DNA of 64,000 nucleotides, from positions 62,001 through 126,000 of the forward strand of contig JAACPE010000002.1 in NCBI GenBank assembly GCA_009995595.1. Direction: 5' to 3'. The notes below the pieces were generated by a model that had not been told where the DNA came from, did no database searches, and saw nothing but the letters and a program-made list of their open reading frames with translations. Shown here piece by piece: positions 16,892 to 24,874 of the stretch. The stretch's first letter is position 1; each line of letters starts with the position of its first letter. The DNA comes from Alphaproteobacteria bacterium. GTDB lineage: Bacteria > Pseudomonadota > Alphaproteobacteria > Micavibrionales > Micavibrionaceae. The translations under genes and the position numbers were made by a program.

Positions 16892-19351
16892 ATGCCATAT
16901 CAAGCCCTTAACAATGCTATTTCAGGCCTAAGAGCCGCTCAACAACAAATGAGCGTCATTTCTCACAACATCGCTAATTCAACAACACCAGGATATAGTC
17001 GGCAAACTTTGCCGCAAACATCGCAAACTATTACTGCCACAGGTGCGCCCGTAGGAGTACGCACAGAAAACATCATTCGTAGCGTTGATTTAAACCTATC
17101 AAGGGATTTATGGACACAAATCAGCGCCTCTAGCGCCTATGACGTACAAGTCAAGTATCTGCAACAAATTCAAAACTATAATGGCCCACCAGATAGTGAA
17201 TTTTCTATCGCCGCGCAACTGGCTAATTTACGTGACTCATTTTCTGCGCTTTCGGACATACCGGATGATTCAACACAGCTTCAGGCAACATTAAATCAAG
17301 CCACGACAGTGGCTAATAAAATTAACGATTATCATGATTATTTGACAACCCTAAGAAACGACTCAGTTGGTGATATCAATACAACAGTTTTAGAGATTAA
17401 TTCTCTTTTACAGCAAATTGCTGATGCCAACACAAATGTGCGCGGATCTGCAAGATTCACAACATCATCCGCAGGATCAGAGGATGTTCGTGATGGGTTG
17501 ATTAACCAACTAACTGAGCTCATTGATATTAGCTTTTTTCAGCGTGCTGATGGCGTTTTAGTTGTGCAAACACGCGAAGGAATAGAGCTTGCTACAGAGG
17601 AAGCGCGTTCCCTTAGTTACCAATCGCAGCCCGCTTCAGCGGCGCAATATTATCCTGAAACAATCTCAGGTGTATTTGTTGACTATAGAGGGCCAAACGG
17701 CCTCATTCAGGTTGATATTACAGAACGCCTAGTCGGTGGGCGACTAGGTGGGCTTATCGAATTGCGTGATGAAACATTGCCTTCATATCATGCACAAATA
17801 GACGAGCTTGCCTTTCAAATTGCAAATCGTTTTGATCAACAAGGTTTAAGGCTCTTTTCAGATTCTAATGGAAATATTCCTAGTAACGCGCCAGGCGATC
17901 CAACAACTCTTCCCGTTCCTACAGCGGTCGATTACGTGGGCTTTGGTGGACGGATGCAAATCAATCCTAACGTTCGTAAAGATATCTCTCTTTTACAAAA
18001 AGGAACATACCCCTCGGAAGTTACCTTACCAACAGGTGATAACCAAGTTGTTAGACGTGTTTTGGAATTTGTATTCGGCGAAACACAATTCCAAGAGGCA
18101 GTTGGAACGATTGACTTAAATATAGCGCTGCCCGCAACAGATTTACAAGAATGGCTCGGTCTTGCCTCAACAAACCGCGTAATAGGCGGCCTTGATCTCG
18201 CATCCTTTACAGAGATTGATGACGGCAATCCAGCAAATGATACGGACCTTTTTACATCCCTTGAATCATTTTTCCCCAACTACCCCATAGATGCGCAGTT
18301 TGAAATTATATTTTCTGAACCGCGTCTTGGTCTTGGTCCAACAACAGTCAATATTGACTTGGCGGCGGCGGATGCAAACTTTCCTATTGGTGGTCCAATT
18401 AATAATGCGCTGGATCAGCTTATAGCAGAAGCAAATAGCCAAATAGCGTTAGCTGGATTACCTGCAGGGCTAACGGCAAATGCTTCCATGAATAGCTATG
18501 GACAGCTTGTCATCGAAAGTAATGGAAATGTATCCTTAAACGCAACAGGCTTTGTTGGAGCCATGGGTAGTGAGGCATTTAATGCGCTTGGTTTTGCAGA
18601 AGGATCATTCGCGACAGAAGATCCATCATTTAATGTTCAAATAGGTAATGAAGACCCCGTCACAATTACCATTGAGCCCGGCGATACAATCACACAACTC
18701 ATTGACAAACTTGAGTGGGATTCAGCCACACAAACAGGTGTTCCCGGCCTTTTCGTTGATCAAGACCCTATCACAGGCGGTCTTATTTTGAGGCCCGGCA
18801 TAGATGACAGCAATGGGGGAACTTATTTTGGGGGCGATATAAGCATTACAAGTAACTCTTTTCAGGCAAACCCTGCTAGTGCTGTTAACCCAATAATTAA
18901 TGGTTTATCCGATGAAGTAAATGTCGTGAGCGCCCTTTTTGGGAGTTTTACTGATAACGGTACAAGCACTATTGATAACGCTCCCACTATTAGTGTGAGT
19001 TACAGATCAGAAACTGTGGCGGGTTCAAACCGATTTGTGAATTTTAGAAATGATTTTCTAGGGCCGAATGCCGCTGTTTCAACAGGCATATTTTCAGGTT
19101 CTAATTTAATTGATTACGCACAAAAAATAATCAACAAAGCCGCCCAAGATTTTCGCGCCGCGGAATCTGGTTTTGAAAACGAGGATACGATCCGCGGAAT
19201 TATACAGCGCGATTACACCGATAAATTTGGTGTTAACCTAGACGAAGAACTTTCGCAACTTATTGTAGTGCAAACAGCATACGCCGCAGCAGCCCGAACC
19301 GTTTCTATAGCGGATCAAATGTTCGACGAGTTATTAAACACGATACGATAA
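16892..19351 (+). CDS. flgK: flagellar hook-associated protein 1 FlgK (long)
   Basis: The N-terminus has the flagellar rod/hook signature (A-L-N-N-A-I-S-G-L-R-A-A-Q-Q-Q-M, I-S-H-N-I-A-N-S-T-T-P-G-Y-S-R-Q). The C-terminus carries the matching helix (L-D-E-E-L-S-Q-L-I-V-V-Q-T-A-Y-A-A-A-A-R). FlgK forms the first hook-filament junction ring. At 819 residues it is much longer than the E. coli protein (547). The extra length lies in the variable central part (about 400-690), which is surface exposed in other FlgK proteins. It has a good ribosome site (AAGGA) and is followed by flgL after 32 bases. The terminator upstream separates it from the paralogue operon. Confidence 0.95.
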   Translation: MPYQALNNAISGLRAAQQQMSVISHNIANSTTPGYSRQTLPQTSQTITATGAPVGVRTENIIRSVDLNLSRDLWTQISASSAYDVQVKYLQQIQNYNGPPDSEFSIAAQLANLRDSFSALSDIPDDSTQLQATLNQATTVANKINDYHDYLTTLRNDSVGDINTTVLEINSLLQQIADANTNVRGSARFTTSSAGSEDVRDGLINQLTELIDISFFQRADGVLVVQTREGIELATEEARSLSYQSQPASAAQYYPETISGVFVDYRGPNGLIQVDITERLVGGRLGGLIELRDETLPSYHAQIDELAFQIANRFDQQGLRLFSDSNGNIPSNAPGDPTTLPVPTAVDYVGFGGRMQINPNVRKDISLLQKGTYPSEVTLPTGDNQVVRRVLEFVFGETQFQEAVGTIDLNIALPATDLQEWLGLASTNRVIGGLDLASFTEIDDGNPANDTDLFTSLESFFPNYPIDAQFEIIFSEPRLGLGPTTVNIDLAAADANFPIGGPINNALDQLIAEANSQIALAGLPAGLTANASMNSYGQLVIESNGNVSLNATGFVGAMGSEAFNALGFAEGSFATEDPSFNVQIGNEDPVTITIEPGDTITQLIDKLEWDSATQTGVPGLFVDQDPITGGLILRPGIDDSNGGTYFGGDISITSNSFQANPASAVNPIINGLSDEVNVVSALFGSFTDNGTSTIDNAPTISVSYRSETVAGSNRFVNFRNDFLGPNAAVSTGIFSGSNLIDYAQKIINKAAQDFRAAESGFENEDTIRGIIQRDYTDKFGVNLDEELSQLIVVQTAYAAAARTVSIADQMFDELLNTIR

Positions 19352-19383
19352 ATAATCTTTAAAGGTCATAAAGGAGCCTTATA

Positions 19384-20508
19384 ATGAACAATATTTCAAA
19401 CCTCGGACAAGCGTTAGACCAAATTGCACGCCTTAAAAGGCAGCAAAACACGCTTGATTCTCTGAGCACACAAATTGCGACAGGCAAGAAAACACAGCAG
19501 TTTTCTGGACTTAGAGAAGATGTTCTGCGCTCTCAACGCTCCCGCTCCACTGTCAATCAATTAGAGCAATACACATTGAATATACAAAATTCACAACGCC
19601 GTATTCAGCTCATGACAAACGCTGTACAAGAGATACAAGCCCAAGCAAACACCTTGGTTGACTCGCTTACAGTAGCAGTACAGGGCGGAGAATACCCTGA
19701 TTTTGAAGTCATTCAAAAACTTGCTGATGATGTGTATGATTTTGTTAAAGATATCATGAACACAAAAGACGGGGAGAGATATCTTTTTGCTGGATCTGAT
19801 TCTGCTATCAAGCCAATTGATGACAAAGGTCTGTTTGATTCATTTCTTGGTGAATTCATTCCTGATAATTCTGATATTTCAAATCCGCCGATAGTAGCTT
19901 CTGGTTTCGTAGGGGACTGGGGTGATGGAACCATTACTACACAAGAATTTATTAATGGCTATAAAAACGTTAGTGAAAACGTGCTTGGTTACTCAACTGC
20001 GCTTGTAAGTGGGACAACAGGTGAAGTGCGCGTGCGCGTCGATGAAAACTCTGATTTTGATTATACCGTTTTGGCAAATTCACAAGGATTTAAAGATGTT
20101 CTAATTGGCCTTGGGGTTTTACGGGTTTTACCAACACCTGCAAACAGTCCAGGAGCGTTAAATGACCCGCTCGCCACACGAGCTGCTGATGACACTCCGC
20201 CCTTCCCATCAGCAGAAAAACAAGCAAATTTCTTTGCTGTTATCCAAGATGTACTAAAGACGCTCGTTAGCGGTATTGATAAACTTGAACAAGAGGAATA
20301 TAAGCTTGCTCTCGTTGAGCAACAGACAAGCCTAATTAAAGAAAATCAGCGGTTGCAGATTAATGCCTTCAAAACAATCATTAGCGAAGTCGAGGATGTC
20401 GATGTAACGCAGGCCGTCGCAGAAATTCAGCAGCTTCAATTAACGCTTGAGACATCGTTTCGTGTTACCGCACTTATCTCTGATTTAACGTTAGCAAACT
20501 TCCTATAA
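19384..20508 (+). CDS. flgL: flagellar hook-associated protein 3 FlgL
   Basis: This 374-residue flagellin-family protein has a conserved N-terminal helix (L-D-S-L-S-T-Q-I-A-T-G-K-K), the E-R-Y-L-F-A-G-S motif near residue 135 and a C-terminal helix ending in T-L-E-T-S-F-R-V-T. It builds the second junction layer between FlgK and the filament. A strong ribosome site (AAGGAG) precedes the ATG. It is somewhat longer than the E. coli protein (317). The gene ends five bases before a convergent minus-strand gene. No other flagellar gene is present in the window. Confidence 0.93.
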   Translation: MNNISNLGQALDQIARLKRQQNTLDSLSTQIATGKKTQQFSGLREDVLRSQRSRSTVNQLEQYTLNIQNSQRRIQLMTNAVQEIQAQANTLVDSLTVAVQGGEYPDFEVIQKLADDVYDFVKDIMNTKDGERYLFAGSDSAIKPIDDKGLFDSFLGEFIPDNSDISNPPIVASGFVGDWGDGTITTQEFINGYKNVSENVLGYSTALVSGTTGEVRVRVDENSDFDYTVLANSQGFKDVLIGLGVLRVLPTPANSPGALNDPLATRAADDTPPFPSAEKQANFFAVIQDVLKTLVSGIDKLEQEEYKLALVEQQTSLIKENQRLQINAFKTIISEVEDVDVTQAVAEIQQLQLTLETSFRVTALISDLTLANFL

Positions 20509-20513
20509 TATTT

Positions 20514-21326
20514 TTATAGGGCCGTGATAGTCACTTTTTTGCCTTGAATAATAGCGCGCAAGCCTTGATCAGAAAGCATGTCATTTAGCACCTGATCCCA
20601 TGGCTTACCACCTTGCCAGGACACAATTTCGCCTGCGACTTTATCATCGGCAAAACCAAAAGCATAATCATCTGGTACAACTTGGCTTAATGCCAGAGCA
20701 AGAGGTAGGTCACGGCCAAAGCCAACTGCATCACTGTATTCAACGCTCGGCATCTCTGGGGCAGTCATGCCATTTGGCAGCGGCGTCATAATTGTGCTTG
20801 GATTAAACGGGCGATCTATCTTCTGGCTAACACTTGCAATACGAACCGGTTGAGTCATCGTGCTCATATTTGCACCCAATTGCATAGGGTGTGCAATATC
20901 TGCTTCTTCATTCATGGCTTTTTGGATAGAGTCCCCAGAAACGTCGCGTCTATATTGAGGATTTAAACCACTCTTTGTCATAGGGTATGGATCTATGATC
21001 AAACCTTGGGTTCTACCAACATTTATTGGCATTGACGGTGCCACAGGACTAGGGATAGCCACCACAGGTGCAGGGGCCGAAATGGGGGTATTTAAAGATT
21101 CGCTTAAAACAGGGACAGCTGGCACAGCCATTGAATTTGGAACAGACGCATTGTCCATATCAATAGATGGTGATGTGTATGTCGCACTTTCCGCGTAGTC
21201 GCCTTGCATCATTTGTGTATTTTTTTGTGGAGCAACCCACTCAAAACCAGCGTAAGCGGTATTAGGCGCAACCAAAAAAGCACCCAAGGCACAAAACGCA
21301 GAAATTCTTAAAAATCGTACAGACAT
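20514..21326 (-). CDS. secreted protein with TcpQ/STN-like C-terminal domain, last gene of the dotDCB-icmT cluster
   Basis: This 270-residue protein has a signal peptide (cut near A-Y-A), a long Pro/Met/Ser-rich linker and a compact C-terminal domain (about 200-270). The domain motif is D-L-P-L-A-L-A-L-S-Q-V-V-P, then W-x-G-G-K-P-W-D-Q-V-L-N-D-M-L, ending G-K-K-V-T-I. This pattern is typical of TcpQ/PilL-type domains related to the secretin-associated STN fold. It is downstream of icmT, separated by 116 bases. DotD has a secretin-N0-like fold, so a role as an extra outer-membrane core part is plausible. A role in a type IV pilus secretin is the alternative. Confidence 0.6.
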   Translation of the reverse strand: MSVRFLRISAFCALGAFLVAPNTAYAGFEWVAPQKNTQMMQGDYAESATYTSPSIDMDNASVPNSMAVPAVPVLSESLNTPISAPAPVVAIPSPVAPSMPINVGRTQGLIIDPYPMTKSGLNPQYRRDVSGDSIQKAMNEEADIAHPMQLGANMSTMTQPVRIASVSQKIDRPFNPSTIMTPLPNGMTAPEMPSVEYSDAVGFGRDLPLALALSQVVPDDYAFGFADDKVAGEIVSWQGGKPWDQVLNDMLSDQGLRAIIQGKKVTITAL

Positions 21327-21442
21327 CTGACCAACTTCATTTTTAAATTATTGAATGATAAGAATATAAGCAGATGTTCAAAAATTACAAGTATATAGGC
21401 GGCAAACTAGCTAATAGCTGTTAAAAATTTGTGCATTAAAAT

Positions 21443-21742
21443 TTAGCCAAAATCCGTAAATCGTCGATGACGTATTTTTAGCCACGCAGAGCGATTTTGG
21501 CCATTAACCCAAACACGAAGACCTCTAAGGGCAGCTGGAAAGGTCAATCCTCTTTTTTCTAGATATACAAAAGTGAATGTACTCAAAATCGCCAAAAATA
21601 TGGTAATTGGCCTAAAAAATACCAAAAGTAAGAAAAAGGGAAAAGCGGCCCGCGCATCTAAATTAAAAAAGCGAATCGGGCGCATTGAATTTCTCCAATG
21701 CCAGTTCTGACGTTCATCTTGTGTATCATCGGATTGTGACAT
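21443..21742 (-). CDS. icmT: Dot/Icm protein IcmT/DotS
   Basis: This 99-residue membrane protein shows the IcmT signature: W-R-N-S-M-R-P-I-R-F-F-N-L-D-A-R-A-A-F-P near residues 16-35. Two hydrophobic segments follow (about 35-62), then L-E-K-R-G-L-T-F-P-A-A-L-R-G-L-R-V-W. IcmT is a small inner-membrane protein of the type IVB system, required for pore formation and effector export in Legionella (86 residues there). It starts 13 bases after dotB with an AAGG-type ribosome site. In Legionella icmT is in the other dot/icm region, so its link to dotB here is a different arrangement. Confidence 0.9.
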   Translation of the reverse strand: MSQSDDTQDERQNWHWRNSMRPIRFFNLDARAAFPFFLLLVFFRPITIFLAILSTFTFVYLEKRGLTFPAALRGLRVWVNGQNRSAWLKIRHRRFTDFG

Positions 21743-21755
21743 GACTTAGTATACC

Positions 21756-22928
21756 TTATTCTCCACCTTCACCGCCACTTGTACTTGAAGAAAGACGAAT
21801 ATAAGTTTGGCGATCAATCTTACCTTCATCAAAGAACTGAGACGCTGTTTGTGCCATACTTTGCCCATAAAATGGGAGCATTCGTTGTAATTCAGCATTC
21901 CATTCCTGAAAATCCATGTCCATCAGTTTTTCACGCACATCATCGGAAAAGCGCATCCATTCACGTACACCCAAACGACCGCCACCAACTTTCGGTACGA
22001 GCGTTTGGGTTACAACAAGACGTACACACTCCATCAGGGCATATGCTCGCTCTGAGCGCTCATTGGGCTCAAAACTTGAAACCATGCGTTGTATTGTAGC
22101 AGCAACACCTGTTGTATGTGTTGTTGTATAAACAGTATGGCCGGTTTGCGCAGCCTCGATTGCAGCGGCAATCGTCTCCCGATCGCGTGCCTCACCAACT
22201 AAAATCGTGCTGGGTTTGCGGCGCAGTGCATTACGTACACCTCGTGCAAAATCTGGTAAATGACGCGGTATTTCCGTTTGAGAGATCAAAGAGCGCGGGC
22301 TTTTAATAGCATCATATACATATTCAATAGGCGCCTCATAACAAACGACCTTGCCACAGCCCCTTTTGCTCTCCATCATCATACGAATACCTGCAGCCAA
22401 TAACGTCGATTTACCAGATCCCGTAGGACCCGTAACAATCACCATACCTTGGCGAGGATTCCATGAATTGATAATGTCTGGCTCAACGTTTAAATCAAGC
22501 ATGGTTGGTGGTTCGCTTGGCAAAACACGCATGGTAATTTGAGCAGAATCTCGACCACGCGATAATATAGCGGTGATATTCACACGAAAACGAATCCGAT
22601 TATACCGGTCTGGACGAACCTCATACGATACGTCCAAATCGTTACCCGATGCCAAACGCGCATTTGCTTCTGGGCCATAAATCTTGGTTAAGAAAGCATT
22701 CATATCCGCCGCATCAATAGGGCGGAATGTGGATGGGTAAAGTGTTCCGTATATTTCGTTATAGCCAGGACGATCTGTTTGGATAGTGATGTCTGATGAG
22801 TTTTTTTTAACACACCAAAGTAAAAAATCATCAACATGATTTTCAGTAAAACGTGCAGGCTCATCTGGCCACGTCCCCCCTATAAGGTCTTTCTCTTTAA
22901 GAAGACTTACCGGTTTGCGGGCTGCCAT
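21756..22928 (-). CDS. dotB: Dot/Icm hexameric ATPase DotB
   Basis: This 390-residue PilT/VirB11-family ATPase has Walker A G-P-T-G-S-G-K-S-T (about 167-175), an Asp box with Y-E-A-P-I-E-Y, Walker B-like I-L-V-G-E-A-R-D-R-E-T and a His box T-H-T-T-G-V-A-A-T-I-Q-R-M. DotB is a cytoplasmic ATPase that docks on DotO and powers secretion. Its length matches Legionella DotB (377). Its start overlaps the end of dotC by 22 bases, and icmT follows after 13 bases. Confidence 0.95.
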   Translation of the reverse strand: MAARKPVSLLKEKDLIGGTWPDEPARFTENHVDDFLLWCVKKNSSDITIQTDRPGYNEIYGTLYPSTFRPIDAADMNAFLTKIYGPEANARLASGNDLDVSYEVRPDRYNRIRFRVNITAILSRGRDSAQITMRVLPSEPPTMLDLNVEPDIINSWNPRQGMVIVTGPTGSGKSTLLAAGIRMMMESKRGCGKVVCYEAPIEYVYDAIKSPRSLISQTEIPRHLPDFARGVRNALRRKPSTILVGEARDRETIAAAIEAAQTGHTVYTTTHTTGVAATIQRMVSSFEPNERSERAYALMECVRLVVTQTLVPKVGGGRLGVREWMRFSDDVREKLMDMDFQEWNAELQRMLPFYGQSMAQTASQFFDEGKIDRQTYIRLSSSTSGGEGGE

Positions 22929-23749
22929 TGTTTATATCCTGTCTGAAATTCGGGAAGATCGGTAATTTTAACAGAGCGGTCGCCAATACGCATGCTATTG
23001 CCACCACCCGTCACACCGCGATCAACTTGCACAGCGTAAGGCGGCGAAATCATCCCTTGTGCAAGCATAACGCGGTAACGAACCATCCCTTGGTAATGGG
23101 AAACTAACTGATTGAGATCATCATTAAAAATATCCTCTGCCTGTTCAATCCCTTTATACCAACCTTTTTCAGAGAGCTCTTTCCAAATCTCACGCTCACG
23201 TGCGTTTTCGGGTCTTAAAATATCTGGCGGCGGCGTGACTTCGTCCCATTCACGCTCAAGGTAGGAGCGCCAAGTGCGTGCAGTGCTTACAATTCGTGCA
23301 TTTCTATTAATATTCAAAACCTTCTCTGCAACAGCTGCGTCAAGCCCACTACTTTGAATAAGCATCGCATCTTGTGCTTCAGAGATAATAGGCGGCTCAA
23401 TCAAAAGACCTGAAGGCGCTGGGATCAATAGTTGGCGAAAGTCAAATATCTTATCTAAATAGCGCGCTCGATTTTCTAATTCCAATCGGATTTCATAAGT
23501 ACGCCAAGCCAATCCCCCGCGCGCGCCATAAGATAGGGCAGCTTCTTTTACAGCATCCTCCCGAATATCCATAGGCAAGGCTGATTGTGAATCCACTAAT
23601 GTATTTTCTTTTTTAATGTTCTGTAGCTCACTCAAAACAGGGGGTTTTTCTGTGCGTAAAGAAACATCAATACTTTGTGCAAATACATTGCCATTTGCAC
23701 AGACCATTAAAAAAGTTAAAAGCGATAATCGTTTAAAAAAACATACCAT
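22907..23749 (-). CDS. dotC: Dot/Icm outer-membrane core protein DotC (no lipobox)
   Basis: DotC is recognised by the conserved core A-A-L-S-Y-G-A-R-G-G-L-A-W-R, N-R-A-R-Y-L-D-K-I-F-D-F, P-P-I-I-S-E-A, and the C-terminal half with P-P-P-D-I-L-R-P, E-R-E-I-W and Y-Q-G-M-V-R-Y. In Legionella DotC is an outer-membrane lipoprotein that assembles with DotD and DotH. Here the N-terminus ends in N-V-F-A-Q-S, a signal peptidase I site, and the only nearby Cys follows Met-Val, which is not a lipobox. I use the ATG at 23749, four bases after the dotD stop. A GTG at 23761 would add four residues and overlap dotD. The gene overlaps dotB by 22 bases. Confidence 0.9.
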   Translation of the reverse strand: MVCFFKRLSLLTFLMVCANGNVFAQSIDVSLRTEKPPVLSELQNIKKENTLVDSQSALPMDIREDAVKEAALSYGARGGLAWRTYEIRLELENRARYLDKIFDFRQLLIPAPSGLLIEPPIISEAQDAMLIQSSGLDAAVAEKVLNINRNARIVSTARTWRSYLEREWDEVTPPPDILRPENAREREIWKELSEKGWYKGIEQAEDIFNDDLNQLVSHYQGMVRYRVMLAQGMISPPYAVQVDRGVTGGGNSMRIGDRSVKITDLPEFQTGYKQWQPANR

Positions 23750-23753
23750 CAGG

Positions 23754-24272
23754 TTAGCCACCCAAACCTATTACAGGTGCATAATGGATTTCGACTGTAC
23801 GGCGAATACTATCAACCTTAACGTCTGCACGCATTCCCAATTGCAGTCCAATATCCCGTAAAACATCAACTACAGGTTTATTTTCTGCATCAATATTAAC
23901 AACCATGGGAACAGGCGGCGGATCACCTATACGCAAAAACGTATAGCTTGCGCGATCTGCTAATTGCTTTGTAATTTCTTCTGCAGGACCTATCCATGAC
24001 ACGGTAATAGCGCGCTGTAACTCAGGCGGTGCGTTATGTATAGGCTGCACTGCAATTGCAGGCGATTTTGCCTGTTTTACCGCGGCTAGCGTCTCCATAG
24101 CGCGAGATGTCTTGTCCGCAGCATCTGCAAGCATGAGAGAGATTTTATCTGGCGCCGCTAGTACTTGCGGATCACGCTCTGTGCTTAGATTTGTCAGCGT
24201 CTCGCAAGCATTTAAACTTGTAAGGGATAAGGCGGCCACAGCTAAGAATAAAATTTTATTTTGACGTATCAT
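23754..24272 (-). CDS. dotD: Dot/Icm outer-membrane lipoprotein DotD
   Basis: This 172-residue lipoprotein has the lipobox L-N-A-C at about residues 20-23. The DotD domain shows I-T-V-S-W-I-G-P-A-E-E-I, A-D-R-A-S-Y-T-F-L-R-I-G-D-P-P-P-V-P-M-V-V and V-V-D-V-L-R-D-I-G-L-Q-L-G. The domain resembles a secretin N0 fold. DotD helps place DotH in the outer membrane. It is the first gene of the dotD-dotC-dotB-icmT operon, with a good promoter candidate just upstream. The length is close to Legionella DotD (163). Confidence 0.92.
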   Translation of the reverse strand: MIRQNKILFLAVAALSLTSLNACETLTNLSTERDPQVLAAPDKISLMLADAADKTSRAMETLAAVKQAKSPAIAVQPIHNAPPELQRAITVSWIGPAEEITKQLADRASYTFLRIGDPPPVPMVVNIDAENKPVVDVLRDIGLQLGMRADVKVDSIRRTVEIHYAPVIGLGG

Positions 24273-24298
24273 TTTTTCATACTTTTCAATTTTTTAAC

Positions 24299-24327
24299 AC
24301 TGTATCGCGTTCATTAAAGCTGCACAA
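24299..24327 (-). promoter_or_regulatory. promoter candidate for dotD-dotC-dotB-icmT
   Basis: On the minus strand, TTGTGC (24327-24322) and TACAGT (24304-24299) are separated by exactly 17 bases, about 27 bases upstream of the dotD start. This would give a very short leader and would make the transglycosylase gene upstream a separate unit. Confidence 0.45.
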
Positions 24328-24412
24328 GCGCCGCAACATAGGTTTTCCCGAGCTATCGTCTTAACACGTATCAAAAAGATTACGCAAACTTCATAGGTCA
24401 TAAAATAAAGAT

Positions 24413-24823
24413 TTACCTCTCGCGAACCAAACCTTTGCTACGCATAGCATTAATTACTTTCGCTCTGTAAGGGTGTCCAAATTTAGGTGTGCGCGAGTGA
24501 TAATGGGCAATAGCCTTCGAAAGACTGCGAGTCTCATTCATATGATTGCGTAAAATCCATGCTGAAACACTCATATTCGTACACGGGTCATCCTTCACCC
24601 AACGATAAGCCGTCGCCTCACTTACCCCCCACTTATCAGCGAGTTCAGGAATCCAGAGCGTATTAATCTGCATCGGGCCTAAATCGTACGTACCATTAAC
24701 ATTTGGCCCAACAGCTTGTCCGGGTTTACCACCTTCAACTTGATAAATACCATACATGACAGCAGGTGGAACGCTGTACGTCTGTGAGGCTAGCATTAAA
24801 CAGGCAGCAATTATTTTAGTCAT
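24413..24823 (-). CDS. VirB1/IagB-like lytic transglycosylase
   Basis: This small SLT-family protein (136 residues) has a short signal-like N-terminus. A candidate catalytic Glu30 sits in Y-Q-V-E-G-G, followed by Y-D-L-G-P-M-Q-I-N-T-L-W-I-P, C-T-N-M-S-V-S-A-W-I-L and A-I-A-H-Y-H-S-R-T. Such enzymes locally cut peptidoglycan to let secretion machines or pili through. The position between dotD and two other accessory genes suggests it serves this Dot/Icm system. Two cysteines could form a disulfide. Confidence 0.85.
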   Translation of the reverse strand: MTKIIAACLMLASQTYSVPPAVMYGIYQVEGGKPGQAVGPNVNGTYDLGPMQINTLWIPELADKWGVSEATAYRWVKDDPCTNMSVSAWILRNHMNETRSLSKAIAHYHSRTPKFGHPYRAKVINAMRSKGLVRER

Positions 24824-24874
24824 ATCAGTACTCTTTTATTGTCTATTTTATTATCAATATATCATAAAAATTCA

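Noticed and set aside
20502-20520. CCTATAA/TTATAGG hairpin between flgL and the TcpQ-like gene as a terminator
   Set aside because: The stem is weak, overlaps the flgL stop codon and has no T-run on either strand.
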